A stretch of 64,000 nt of DNA from positions 1 to 64,000 of the forward strand of contig CAKPJC010000008.1 in assembly GCA_934162535.1 (NCBI GenBank), written 5' to 3'. Below the pieces are notes generated by a model. It ran no database searches, was not told where the DNA came from, and saw only the letters and a list, made by a program, of their open reading frames with translations. Positions 17,161 to 27,700 of this stretch are shown piece by piece (position 1 is the stretch's first letter; each line of letters opens with the position of its first letter). Made by a program: the position numbers and the translations under genes. This DNA comes from an uncultured Clostridia bacterium (lineage in GTDB: Bacteria > Bacillota > Clostridia > TANB77 > CAG-508).

Positions 17161-17829
17161 TTGAAAGAATTAGAGGAAAATATTGGGTATAAATTTAAAA
17201 ACAAAGAATTACTAAAAAAAGCACTTACACATATATCTTATGCATATGAACATAACATAGAAAGCAATGAAAAGCTTGAATTTTTAGGAGATAGTATATT
17301 AGAGTTTGTATCAAGTATATATTTATTTGAAAATTATAGGAATTTAAAAGAAGGAGAAATGACAAAAGTCAGAGCAACAGTAGTATGTGAAAAGAGCCTA
17401 TACAAAGTTGCAAAAAAACACAACTTCAATGACTACCTATATTTAGGAAAATCTGAAAGAATGTCACATGGAGAAAATAGACCAGCAATATTAGCAGACA
17501 GTGTTGAAGCTGTAATAGCCGGAATATATTTAGATGGTGGAATGGAACCAGCACAAAAATTTATAATAGAAAATCTAAAAGAGGAAATAAAAATAGCTAG
17601 TCAGAATGTAGGACAAAAAGATTACAAGACAGTATTACAAGAAAAATTACAAAAAGCTGGAGAAGTAAAAATAGAGTACAGAATAATAAATGAAAGTGGA
17701 CCAGACCATAACAAAACATTTGAAGCATTAGTCGAATGTGATGGAAAAAAACTTGCAAGAGGAATAGGAAAATCAAAGAAAATGGCAGAAATGGAAGCAG
17801 CAAAAAAAGCACTAGAAAACATAAAATAA
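17161..17829 (+). CDS. rnc: Ribonuclease III
   Basis: RNase III is a double-strand-specific endoribonuclease that processes rRNA and structured mRNA. The signature NEKLEFLGDSILEFV contains the catalytic acidic residues. The second metal-binding acidic motif is in ADSVEAVIAGIYLDGG. A C-terminal double-stranded RNA binding domain starts at DYKTVLQEKLQ and ends SKKMAEMEAAKKALE. The start is TTG 17161, with AAGGTG six bases upstream; a GTG at 17152 inside that sequence would add three residues. Genes for smc and ftsY, often next in Firmicutes, are absent; a radical SAM gene follows 12 bases later. Confidence 0.95.
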   Translation: MKELEENIGYKFKNKELLKKALTHISYAYEHNIESNEKLEFLGDSILEFVSSIYLFENYRNLKEGEMTKVRATVVCEKSLYKVAKKHNFNDYLYLGKSERMSHGENRPAILADSVEAVIAGIYLDGGMEPAQKFIIENLKEEIKIASQNVGQKDYKTVLQEKLQKAGEVKIEYRIINESGPDHNKTFEALVECDGKKLARGIGKSKKMAEMEAAKKALENIK

Positions 17830-17841
17830 GGAGGCGAAAAA

Positions 17842-18903
17842 ATGAAGAAACAATATATAATCCCAATCTTTGTACCTCATTTAGGATGTCCGAATGATTG
17901 TGTATTCTGTAATCAAAAATCAATAAGTGGACAGCAAAAAATGATAACAAAAGATGATGTAAAAGATACAATAGAATTTTATTTAAAAAACATAAAAGAT
18001 AAAGATGCAAAAAAAGAAGTTGCATTTTTTGGTGGAAGTTTCACAGGAATAGAAACGGAAAAACAGGAAGAACTATTAAAAACAGCATATGAATATATAA
18101 AAGAAGGAAAAATTGACAGTATAAGAGTATCAACAAGACCAGATTATATTGACAAACAAAAACTAAAACTATTAAAAAAATATAAAGTTGAAACAATAGA
18201 ATTAGGGGTACAATCGGCAAATGATTATATATTAAAAAAGAGTAACAGAGGACATACATTTGAAGATGTAAAAAAAGCTTCAAAATTAATAAGATGGTAT
18301 AGATTTAAACTAGGGCATCAAATGATGGTAGGATTACCAGAAAGCACGAGAATAGATGAAATAAATACTGCTAAGGAGCTTATAAAACTAAAACCAAAAA
18401 TGGTAAGAATATATCCTGTATTAGTAATAAAAAATACAAGACTAGAAAAGGAATACTTAACTGGTGAATACACACCATTAACAGTAGTACAAGCTGTGGA
18501 AATATCAAAAGAGATAGTAAAACTATTCAATAAAAAAGGAATTGAAATAATAAGAATAGGATTACAAAATACAGATACAATAACAGATCCAAATCAAGAG
18601 GGAAGTGAGGTAGTAGCAGGACCATACCATCCAGCATTTAGACAGTTGGTAGAATCAGGATTATGGTATGACACAATACTTGAGAAAATAAAACAATTAA
18701 ATGTAAAAGTAAAAAAGGTACAAGTAACAGTAAATCCACAAGATGCAAATAATGTAATTGGACATAAAAGAGAAAATATTGAAAAATTAAAAGATATGTA
18801 TACACTTGACTTAATAGTAAAACAAGATGAAGAAATAAAACAGGGAAAAATAAAAGTCGATATTTTGGAAACATATCCTGAATTTTTAGAAGACCATAAA
18901 TAA
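17842..18903 (+). CDS. Elp3/HemN-like radical SAM protein
   Basis: Radical SAM enzymes use a [4Fe-4S] cluster and S-adenosylmethionine. The cluster ligands are C16, C20 and C23 in CPNDCVFC (CX3CX2C). The SAM-binding GGSFTG lies at residues 64-69, followed by RVSTRPDYI, ELGVQSAN and GLPESTR, all shared with the Elp3-like radical SAM domain. The protein lacks the GNAT acetyltransferase domain of true Elp3. Its 353-residue size and place next to rnc match a conserved clostridial protein whose substrate is unknown. The ribosome binding site is AAGGAGGCG. Confidence 0.85.
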   Translation: MKKQYIIPIFVPHLGCPNDCVFCNQKSISGQQKMITKDDVKDTIEFYLKNIKDKDAKKEVAFFGGSFTGIETEKQEELLKTAYEYIKEGKIDSIRVSTRPDYIDKQKLKLLKKYKVETIELGVQSANDYILKKSNRGHTFEDVKKASKLIRWYRFKLGHQMMVGLPESTRIDEINTAKELIKLKPKMVRIYPVLVIKNTRLEKEYLTGEYTPLTVVQAVEISKEIVKLFNKKGIEIIRIGLQNTDTITDPNQEGSEVVAGPYHPAFRQLVESGLWYDTILEKIKQLNVKVKKVQVTVNPQDANNVIGHKRENIEKLKDMYTLDLIVKQDEEIKQGKIKVDILETYPEFLEDHK

Positions 18904-18918
18904 AAAGGGGAAAAAAGT

Positions 18919-19869
18919 ATGGAAGAAAAGTCAAAAGAAAAAAATGGAAAACTAATAAATGTTTTATTAATAATAATAGTTATACTAGTAATTATAGGAT
19001 GTGTTGTAGGATATTTAACATTCACAAAAGAGCCACCAAAAATTACAGAAGGGGGAAACAGTGAAATAGATAAAACACCAATATTTACAATGGAAAGTTA
19101 TCCTAAAATAGATGGTTCAACTTCAACACGTCCACTTGCTGAAGCATTCAAAGCAGATTTTGTAGGAATAGATAAAGAGAAAACAAATATAAAACACTCA
19201 AAAACACATAATGCATATGTAAATTTGATAAATAAAAATGCAGATATAATTTTAGTAACATATCCATCAGAAGAGGAGCTTAAGCTTGCTAAAGAAAATA
19301 ATGTAGAACTTGAAATAATTCCAATAGTAAAAGAAGCACTTGTATTTTTTGTAAATAAAGATAACCAAGTAAATGGATTAACAACCGAACAAATAAGAAA
19401 TATATATTCGGGACAAATAACGAATTGGAAAGATGTTGGAGGAACTGATGGAGAAATAAAAGCATATCAAAGGCCACCAAATTCGGGCAGCCAATCAGGG
19501 ATGCTATCACTTGTAATGAAGGAAACTAAAATGAAAGAGCCAGTAAAAGAAACACTTTCAGAGACAATGGCAGATATAATAGATGTTATATCAGATTATA
19601 AAAATGGACCAACAGCAATAGGTTATTCATATTACTATTATGCAACATCAATGTATACAAGTGATACAATAAAATTGCTTGATATAGATGGAGTGAGTCC
19701 TTCATATGATAATATAAAAAATGGATTGTATAATTTACAAACAGCATATTATGCAGTTATAAGAAAAGACGAGCCAGAAGATAGTAATGCAAGAAAATTA
19801 CTAAAAGCAATGATGTCAGAAAGAGGGCAAAATGTAGCAAAGGAGGCTGGATATGTTCAAAACTACTAA
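18919..19869 (+). CDS. PstS-like phosphate-binding protein, membrane-anchored
   Basis: The N terminus is a single hydrophobic segment, residues about 12-34, containing VIIGC; C28 could be a lipidation site, or the segment may act as an anchor. The extracytoplasmic domain has DGSTSTRPLAEAF (about residues 65-77), the phosphate-loop hallmark of PstS, and a second substrate loop around RPPNSGSQSGM. The typical function is phosphate capture for PstCAB or phosphate sensing. No ABC permease genes adjoin it, so transport is not certain; its partner may instead be the DUF3298-like protein, whose start lies 17 bases inside this gene's end. Confidence 0.8.
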   Translation: MEEKSKEKNGKLINVLLIIIVILVIIGCVVGYLTFTKEPPKITEGGNSEIDKTPIFTMESYPKIDGSTSTRPLAEAFKADFVGIDKEKTNIKHSKTHNAYVNLINKNADIILVTYPSEEELKLAKENNVELEIIPIVKEALVFFVNKDNQVNGLTTEQIRNIYSGQITNWKDVGGTDGEIKAYQRPPNSGSQSGMLSLVMKETKMKEPVKETLSETMADIIDVISDYKNGPTAIGYSYYYYATSMYTSDTIKLLDIDGVSPSYDNIKNGLYNLQTAYYAVIRKDEPEDSNARKLLKAMMSERGQNVAKEAGYVQNY

Positions 19870-21190
19870 ATCAAGAATAATATTTGTAGCTACATTTTCA
19901 GCAATATGCATTATAATAACAACAGTGTTAGTAATATACAACAATATAGACATAAATCAAAATGAAAGTGAAGAAAACACTAGTAAAAGTATAAAAATAG
20001 AAAAAGATGTACAAGGGATAGATACAAAGGGTACATATAATCAAAACTCTGTGAAGTTTGAGGAAAAATCATATAAAAGTGATAAAGTTGAATCATGTTA
20101 TTGTAAAATGAGTGGGTTGATAAATAAAACGATTGAAAACAAAATAAATACAGAATTAGAACAAATTGCATTAAACTGTTATAGGGAAAAGGCAAAGGAA
20201 CTAAAAAATATTGAGAAAATAAGAGTATATGTTACAAATAGAGGAAACTTTGCAAATACGGTATCTTTCCAAATAGTATATACAATAGAAAATACAAAAA
20301 CAAACTACTATTATCAAGAACAAATAGGATTAAATTATGATTTAAGAACAGGTAAAGAGATAGAATTAAAAGACTTATTTACATCAGATGCACCAATAAG
20401 AGATATATTAAGAAAGTCATTGTATAATGGATTACTATTATACAATACAGAAGATAAACTTGACGGAGAAATAATAGTAAAGGACTATACTGATATTGAA
20501 GATGATATATGCCAATTTATAAAAAAATACGAAAGCGGGGAACATATAGATTTCTCATATAACGCAAAAATGATAAATGTTCAATATGACAAAACAAAAG
20601 AATTTAGGATATATATGGGAGAATATCCTGAGTATATGGCAATATATAATAGATATTTAACAAAAGAGGACTTATATGCAGATAATAGTATAGGATTTAA
20701 AAATATATATACATTAGTAAATAAGTATAATGATCCATTATGCCACCAGATTTACCAAAAAGAGGAAAACTACTTAATACAAATAAATGTAAGTAATTAT
20801 ATAGGAGAAGATAACGATAATGAAATATCAAAAAGATTGGTAAATGATAGAATTGAAGGAATAGAAAACGAAATTAAGAAACTAAAAGAAGTAGCTGGAC
20901 AAAATAAAAATAGTTTTTATATTATGAATTATTATATTACATATTTTTTACAATCAAATGAAGAAGATGAGAACAAAATAGTTGTGTGCGAAGAATATGG
21001 AAATACATATGAAATGACAAAACATGATTATGAAGAAACAGTAGAACCAATAATTATAGAGAATTTAAGAAGTAATGAACCTGATTTGATGTCAATTGAG
21101 TTGTTTGATTTAAAAGAAGTATTAAATAAAGAGATGGAACATGTAACAGAATATTATAACTTGATCACAGGAGAAAAAGTAGTTCCATAA
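19853..21190 (+). CDS. Membrane-anchored protein with DUF3298-like domain
   Basis: The start overlaps the PstS-like gene by 17 bases, and its ribosome binding site AAGGAGG (19840-19846) is inside that gene, so translation is probably coupled. Residues about 8-30 form one hydrophobic anchor. The extracellular part resembles the DUF4163/DUF3298 type: LNYDLRTGKEIELKDLF (about residues 161-177) is the diagnostic block. Domains like this occur in RsiV-type anti-sigma factors and in uncharacterised surface proteins. There is no cytoplasmic anti-sigma domain here, so a sensory or ligand-binding role outside the cell is only an inference. Confidence 0.7.
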   Translation: MFKTTKSRIIFVATFSAICIIITTVLVIYNNIDINQNESEENTSKSIKIEKDVQGIDTKGTYNQNSVKFEEKSYKSDKVESCYCKMSGLINKTIENKINTELEQIALNCYREKAKELKNIEKIRVYVTNRGNFANTVSFQIVYTIENTKTNYYYQEQIGLNYDLRTGKEIELKDLFTSDAPIRDILRKSLYNGLLLYNTEDKLDGEIIVKDYTDIEDDICQFIKKYESGEHIDFSYNAKMINVQYDKTKEFRIYMGEYPEYMAIYNRYLTKEDLYADNSIGFKNIYTLVNKYNDPLCHQIYQKEENYLIQINVSNYIGEDNDNEISKRLVNDRIEGIENEIKKLKEVAGQNKNSFYIMNYYITYFLQSNEEDENKIVVCEEYGNTYEMTKHDYEETVEPIIIENLRSNEPDLMSIELFDLKEVLNKEMEHVTEYYNLITGEKVVP

Positions 21191-21197
21191 TAAGTAT

Positions 21198-21240
21198 AAA
21201 ATCGCCTGATATTACAAATAATTGTAATATAGGTGATTTT
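21198..21240 (+). terminator. Hairpin that also buries the next ribosome binding site
   Basis: aaaatcgcct (21198-21207) pairs with aggtgatttt (21231-21240), with an inner attac/gtaat stem, then TTTTT. The 3' arm contains AGGTGA, the Shine-Dalgarno sequence of the next gene. It can act as a terminator for the upstream gene or as a translation gate for the downstream one. Confidence 0.7.
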
Positions 21241-21241
21241 T

Positions 21242-22090
21242 ATGTATAAAACAAAAATAAAAAGATATATTTTAGAAATACTAGGAACGATACTCGGATC
21301 CGTAATAATGGCATTTGGAATTGCAAACTTTTTATTACCCAACCAATTATCATCAGGTGGATTTTCAGGAATAGCAACAATTACATACTATTTATTGAAA
21401 ATACCAATGGGTACAATGATTCTGATATTAAATATACCATTATTTATATTAGCTAGATATAAAATAGGAACAGAATTTTTTTTAAAATCAATTGCAGGAA
21501 CAATAAGTTTATCAATATTTATAGACTTATTTGATAAATACCCAGCAATAACAAATGACAGATTTTTAGCATGTATATATGGTGGAATTATAATAGGAAT
21601 AGGAACAGCAATAATATTAAAAGCTGGTTCTTCAACAGGAGGAACGGACTTAATAACAAATATTATAAAAACATATAATAAAAATATTTCCATGAGTAAT
21701 TATTTAATGATGATAGATATGGTAATAATTGCATTAAATATGTTGTTCTTTAGAGAGATAGAAATAGGATTATATTCTGCTATAGTTATATATTTATATG
21801 GAAAATTTGTGGATATAATATTTGAAGGAGTGTATTATACAAAACTATTATTTATAATATCAGATCAAAATGAAGAAATATCGGAAAAAATCGGAAAAGA
21901 AATAAAAAGAGGAGCAACTGGTCTATATGGAAAAGGAATGTATAGTAAAAAAGACAAATTAGTTTTAATATGTGCTGCAAATAGAGGAGATATAGTAAAA
22001 ATAAAAAAAGTTGCAAAAGCAATTGATGAAAAATGTTTTATAGTAGTTGCTAATGCTAGAGAAGTATTGGGGAAGGGCTTCAAAGAATAA
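21242..22090 (+). CDS. YitT family membrane protein (DUF161/DUF2179)
   Basis: The N-terminal ~190 residues contain five or six hydrophobic spans with the family features ANFLLPNQLSSGGFSGIA and AGSSTGGTDLI. The C-terminal soluble domain (from about residue 205) is DUF2179-like, with KRGATGLYGKGMYSKKDK and VANAREVLGKGF. YitT proteins are widespread in Firmicutes; the transported substrate is unknown. ATG 21242 is preferred to GTG 21233 because AGGTGA lies 5 bases before it. Translation may be limited by the overlapping hairpin upstream. Confidence 0.9.
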   Translation: MYKTKIKRYILEILGTILGSVIMAFGIANFLLPNQLSSGGFSGIATITYYLLKIPMGTMILILNIPLFILARYKIGTEFFLKSIAGTISLSIFIDLFDKYPAITNDRFLACIYGGIIIGIGTAIILKAGSSTGGTDLITNIIKTYNKNISMSNYLMMIDMVIIALNMLFFREIEIGLYSAIVIYLYGKFVDIIFEGVYYTKLLFIISDQNEEISEKIGKEIKRGATGLYGKGMYSKKDKLVLICAANRGDIVKIKKVAKAIDEKCFIVVANAREVLGKGFKE

Positions 22091-22122
22091 TCACTATATG
22101 AAACTATAGTGATTATGTTTTT
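22087..22122. terminator. Convergent terminator between the YitT and germination genes
   Basis: ataatcactata (22087-22098) with tatagtgattat (22105-22116), 12 bp, then GTTTTTG. It lies across both stop codons of the convergent genes. Confidence 0.75.
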
Positions 22123-23468
22123 GTAATTAGTAAACTAGAAATTACATTAATATCTACAGAAATATTAAATTCAGCATTTTTATATTTTTCAGGCCAATTA
22201 TATTCTCTCCAATCTTGAATTGTATCAAAATTGTGCAAAGCTTTTACTGCAAAAGCATCAATATCTGTTCCATATTGTTTAGATGTTTTTTTGAAATAAT
22301 TATTTAATTGTTCTTCCATATAATTTTTTGCATTTTTTGATAACATATCAACAGAAGAATGTGTTTCATAGTTTATACCCTCATCAAGTGTTAATCCATA
22401 AGCTTCTAACGAAAGTTCTACAGAGATGTGAGGAATATCATCTTTTATCTCAACAGAAACCTTTGAATCTTTTTTTGGAGAGAGATTAAGTTCAGCTTTT
22501 TCATCTTCTCTAAAAGGGTTATCAATTGCAATAACACAAGAATCTATAGAATTACACACAAACAGATGGCAAATAGTTTCAATTGCAGTTAATTCACCAC
22601 ATAATTTTCCACCATCAAAAACAGCAATACCAATATTCTCAGCACCAAGCTTACCTTCAATTGAACTTGAACCTGCAATTAAATCCTCTGGACTAGTGAT
22701 TATATCCTTTTTATTAGACGAATTAACTTTAGGCGAAGTATTATCAGAATTAGATTTTTCTGATGATTTGCTATTTGAATTATTAGAGCTACTAGAACTT
22801 TTGGAATTATCCGAACTGCTATCAGAGTCTGACTTTATTTTTTCTCTAGCAGTTACATCAAGTCCACCTAATATTGCAATGGGAGAGGTTGCTTTTGACG
22901 AAAGTTTATCATAAAAATCTCCAATTGTAATATTTTCAAAATAACCAGTAAATCTATTAGAAATAGAGAAAGTATCATAATATTGTGCTGTAATAGTTTC
23001 CAGATTAGGTTTAACATTGTCAAGATAATCATATGCAGGACATTTACTGATTAATACATTGGTTGAAGGCCTAATTTCTTCATTATTAATGAAACTATAT
23101 ATTTGCGTTGATATACCTTGTTTAGCGAAATCTTCTGAGAAAACAATAAGATTGCAATGTGACAAATTTAGTTCTTTACCAATGTAGCTATTAATCAAAT
23201 TTAAAGCATTAAATAATGTGTCAGCTTCACCAGACACAAGAACTATCTTTCCGGAAATTTCTGAAGAACCACCTTGAGGAGAGGAAGAATCAGGAGTTGA
23301 AAACTGAGCTGAAACTTTTATTTTTGCATTCTCTCCTATATCAACTCCAAGTGCTAAGACATATGCCAAATTAGAAATATCATGTGAAGAAAAAGAGGTA
23401 GAAAAGCCATTTATAAAAAATATAAGTAATAAGAAAAATACAATAATACTTACAACACTTCTACTCAT
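22113..23468 (-). CDS. Ger(x)C family spore germination protein
   Basis: This is the C subunit of a GerA-type nutrient receptor in the spore inner membrane. The opening NLAYVLALGVD after a hydrophobic leader (residues about 5-27) is typical, as are VSGEADTLFNALNLINSYIGKELNLSHC and the C-terminal DIDAFAVKALHNFDTIQDW block. Two oddities stand out. There is no cysteine after the leader, so the usual lipobox is missing. A low-complexity Ser/Asn/Lys insert of about 50 residues (about 206-256) splits the protein. Its start overlaps the stop of the permease gene by 4 bases (ATGA). No A-subunit gene is adjacent. Confidence 0.85.
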   Translation of the reverse strand: MSRSVVSIIVFFLLLIFFINGFSTSFSSHDISNLAYVLALGVDIGENAKIKVSAQFSTPDSSSPQGGSSEISGKIVLVSGEADTLFNALNLINSYIGKELNLSHCNLIVFSEDFAKQGISTQIYSFINNEEIRPSTNVLISKCPAYDYLDNVKPNLETITAQYYDTFSISNRFTGYFENITIGDFYDKLSSKATSPIAILGGLDVTAREKIKSDSDSSSDNSKSSSSSNNSNSKSSEKSNSDNTSPKVNSSNKKDIITSPEDLIAGSSSIEGKLGAENIGIAVFDGGKLCGELTAIETICHLFVCNSIDSCVIAIDNPFREDEKAELNLSPKKDSKVSVEIKDDIPHISVELSLEAYGLTLDEGINYETHSSVDMLSKNAKNYMEEQLNNYFKKTSKQYGTDIDAFAVKALHNFDTIQDWREYNWPEKYKNAEFNISVDINVISSLLITKT

Positions 23469-24559
23469 TTAAACCACTTCCTTATTGCTTTTTTTATTGT
23501 AGCTAAAACCAGTATTGATAAACTAACTCCAATTACCAATACGAAAAATGCATATTTGTATACAGAGTTTATAAAATATGCAGTTTCGGCATAATTCTTT
23601 TGCCAAATACTTGCAAAAAATATTGCTATAGCTAAAATACATAAAATAAAAATATTTTTCTTAATATTTAAAAGTTTGTTTAAGATTACTCCAGAAAACT
23701 TTAAACATAAACTTAAAAAACTAGTAAACGAGATAATCCAAATTAATATAAAAATTGAATCTAGTTTTCTAAAAAATGATCCAAACTCAATATATTTTAC
23801 AGCAGAAAATAATGGTAAAAGTTCGTCACTATCAAGAAAGCTATGAAACATAAATAAAATAATTGCTACACTTATTAATAAAAAGATACATGACCATATA
23901 ATAGAATGAACGGCTATCTTTTTGACTTTTTCAGGTTCTTTTAACATAGGTGGCAAAAAGTAAATACAAGTAATTCCTTGGAAAGCAAACATATTGCTTA
24001 GCCCAGTGACAAAAGTTGTATATGCACCTTGTCCCCAAATTGGATAAATCCTGTCAATTTTATAAAATGGAATATTTGATACAAATAAAAACAAAAGGCT
24101 AATTATTAATACAGGAAAAAATATCAAGGTACTTCTAAGAACAGCGTTATAATTAAAATTGCATGAAATAAGTGATGCAATTATAAAAACTAAAATAATA
24201 TAATAAATTTGAGTATATGGAAAATATATTACTTGTAAACATGAAGCAAACATATGCAAAAATGAGCCACTAAAAAAAATAATATATATAACATAAGCCA
24301 AACCTATAATCCACTTCAAAACATTACCACCAAGATATTTTGAAATATCAATTAAATCATATGTCGGAAATTTATTTAAAAAATAGCATACAGTACAAGC
24401 AAAAATCAAGGTGATAATTTCGACGTAAAGTAAATTAAGTAAAGAAGAGGAGCCAGTAGTAGAAATAATTTCAGTTGTTGCATTTAAAATTATATGGTTA
24501 AAAACAATTGTTACTACTAAAGCAATAGCTTCTTTACTTCCAATCTTTGTATTATACAT
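23465..24559 (-). CDS. Spore germination permease, GerAB/ArcD/ProY family
   Basis: The 364-residue protein has about ten hydrophobic spans in the spore-permease pattern. It starts KIGSKEAIALVVTIVFNHI and includes the re-entrant-type segment FAFQGITCIYFLPPMLKEP. GerAB proteins bind germinants within the spore inner membrane. The gene is the first of a two-gene unit with the C subunit; translation is coupled by ATGA. The ribosome binding site is AAAGGAT. The upstream minus strand has a weak GCATA / AATAATA pattern that could suit a forespore sigma factor, but it is not strong enough to list separately. Confidence 0.88.
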   Translation of the reverse strand: MYNTKIGSKEAIALVVTIVFNHIILNATTEIISTTGSSSLLNLLYVEIITLIFACTVCYFLNKFPTYDLIDISKYLGGNVLKWIIGLAYVIYIIFFSGSFLHMFASCLQVIYFPYTQIYYIILVFIIASLISCNFNYNAVLRSTLIFFPVLIISLLFLFVSNIPFYKIDRIYPIWGQGAYTTFVTGLSNMFAFQGITCIYFLPPMLKEPEKVKKIAVHSIIWSCIFLLISVAIILFMFHSFLDSDELLPLFSAVKYIEFGSFFRKLDSIFILIWIISFTSFLSLCLKFSGVILNKLLNIKKNIFILCILAIAIFFASIWQKNYAETAYFINSVYKYAFFVLVIGVSLSILVLATIKKAIRKWFK

Positions 24560-24654
24560 AATAATCCTTTCAATAATTTATTCTACTATATTATTCACAA
24601 AAAAATGAAAAATATGCATAAAAATACAATAGTAAACAACTAATATAAAAAGGC

Positions 24655-24683
24655 TTGTAAAAGAAAAAATAAAATGGTAAAAT
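24655..24683 (+). promoter_or_regulatory. Promoter for the addB unit
   Basis: TTGTAA (24655-24660), a 17-base spacer, and TAAAAT (24678-24683). Confidence 0.7.
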
Positions 24684-24718
24684 TAATCTGAAAAAATCAG
24701 ATGGAAAGGAATGGTATC

Positions 24719-27700
24719 ATGGGATTACGAATAATATACGGACGAGCAGGAACAGGAAAAAGTGAATACTGTTATAATGAAATAGCTAAGACAAACGAGG
24801 ATATAATAATAATAACACCAGAACAATTCTCTTTTACAGCTGAAACAAAATTAATGGAGAAAATAAAAACACAAGCAGTGCTAAATGCAGAAGTAATAAC
24901 GTTAAGTAGAATGGCATATAGAGTAAAAAATGAAATAGGCGAAAAAAATAAGACGAATTTAAGTAATTGTGGAAAAGCAATGCTGATATATTCTATATTA
25001 AATAATAAAAGGAAAGAATTGAAATTTTTAGGAAAGACAGATGAAAATATAGAACTAGTAGAAACGGCGATAACCGAGTTTAAAAAACATGGAATAAATG
25101 TTGAGAAAATAAAACAAGAAATAGAAGCACAAGAAGACATATACTTAAAAAACAAATTACAGGATATGTATTTGATTTATGGAGAATTTGAAAAGCAAAT
25201 ATCAGGGAAATACATAGATGAAACAGATTTATTAACAATACTAGCAGAAAATGTGGACAAAGTCGATCAATTTAAGGGTAAAACTGTATATATAGATGAA
25301 TTTTCTGGATTTACAAATCAAGAATATGAAGTAATAAAAAAACTTATAAAAATATCAAAACAAGTAACAATAACAATATGCACAGACGAATTACATGAAA
25401 TAAAAAAACCTGATACAGACATTTTTTATTCAAACCAAGTAACAATAAACAAAATATTAGATATTGCTAAACAATGCACTGTAAAGGTTGAAGAAATAAA
25501 ATTAGAGGAAACACATAGATATAGAACATCTGAGCTAAAACATTTAGAAAGCAATTTGTATGAAAACAGATATAAAAAATATGAAGAAAAAGTAAAAAAC
25601 ATAGAAATGTTTTTAGCAAAAAACCAGTATTCAGAACTTGAAAAGGTAGCGAATATGATACTAAAATTAGTAAGAGAAAAGAATTATAGATATAAAGATA
25701 TAACAATAATAACAAAAAACATAAGTACATATGCAAACCTTGCAAGAGCGATATTTGCTCAATATGGAATACCAATATTTATAGATGAAAACAGAGATTT
25801 GAGTCAAAATATAGTAATACAATATGTATTATCAATATTAGAAGTATTCAGTAAAAACTGGTCATATGATGCAATATTCAACTATATAAAAACTGGATTC
25901 TTAGATATTGACGAAGATGACATCTTCAAAATAGAAAAATATTGCTTAAAATGGGGAATAACACATAATAAATGGAAAAAAGAATTTGTATATGGAAAGC
26001 AGGAAGAGAAAGATAAAAGCGAAATAGAAAGATTAGAAGAAATAAGGAAAAATATAGTTAATCCATTAATAAAATTAAAAGAAGAAATAAATAAAAATAG
26101 TACAGCAGAAAACATATCAAAACAAATATATCAATTTTTAATAGAGCAAAACATAGAAGAAAAGATAAACGAAAAAATCCAAAATCTCATGGATATAGGA
26201 CAAATAGACATTGCAAATGAATATAAAAACAGTATAAAAACAATAATAGAAATATTAGATGAAATAGTACTTGTATTTAAAGATGACAAAATTACAATAG
26301 ATAAATATGTAAAAATACTAAAAGTTGGTTTTAAAAATAGTAGTTTAACGAAAATTCCAGGAACGCAGGACCAAGTTATATTAGGAGACACAGATAGATC
26401 AAGAAGTCATAAAGTAAAAGCAATATTTATTATTGGGCTAAATGATGGAAACTTCCCAAGTGTACACAAAGATGAAGGATTTTTCAATGATATTGATAGA
26501 CAGAAACTAAAAGAAGATGGAATTGAACTTGCAAAAGGAACAATAGATTTATTATATGAGGACAATTTTAACATATACAAAGCATTTACAACAGCAGAGG
26601 AAAAACTATGTTTATTATATTCATCTTCAGATATGCAAGGAAAATCATTAAGGCCATCAATGTTGATAAACAAAATCAAAAAAATATATCCCAAAATCGT
26701 AGAAAAAAGTGACATAATTGAAAGTGAGAATGAGATATTAAATGAAATAGCGACATATAAAAAACTAATAAACAATATAAACGATTTAAAAGAGCAAAAC
26801 AAAATGGATGATTTATGGTATTACATATATAGATACTATGAGAATTCAGAAAAATGGAATGCAAGATTAGAAAATGATTTAAAAGGAATAGATTATACAA
26901 ATAAACCAGAAGAAATAGAAAAACAGAATATAGAAAAATTATATGGAAATAAACTAACAACTAGTATATCAAAACTTGAAAAACACAGAAGCTGTCCATT
27001 TTCATACTATTTAAAATATGGCTTAAAAATAAAACCACAAGAACAACTAAAAATCCAAACAATAAATACAGGAACATTTATACATGAAATAATAGACGAA
27101 TTTTTTACAGAAATAAAAGAGAAGGGAATAGAATTAGAGCAAATTACAGATGAAGAGGTGGAAAAAGTCATAGACAAAATAATAGATGAAAAACTTGGAC
27201 AAGGAAAAAACTATATATTCACATCAACTGCAAAATATAAAGTGCTTGTATTAAGACTAAAAAGAATTATAAAAAAGGCATTAAAATATATAATAGAAAC
27301 AATTGTACAAAGTAGATTCAAAGTGCTAGGAACAGAATTGGAATTTGGGGAAAAAGGAAAATATAAGCCAATAATATTAACATTAGAAAATGGAAAGCAA
27401 GTAGAAATAATTGGTAAAATTGACAGAATAGACACTGCGCAGAATGAAGATGGTAAATATCTAAGGATAATAGATTATAAATCATCAATAAAAAATATTG
27501 ATTTAAACGAAGTTTATGCAGGAATACAAATACAATTACTAACATATCTTGATGCAGTTTGTAGAGAAGAAGAGTTACAACCAGCTGGAATATTATATTT
27601 TAATATGTTAGAACAAATAATAAAAGCAGATAAAAGAATGTCCCCTGAGAAAATAGAAGAAAAGATAAAAGCAAACTTCAAAATGAAAGGACTAATTCTT

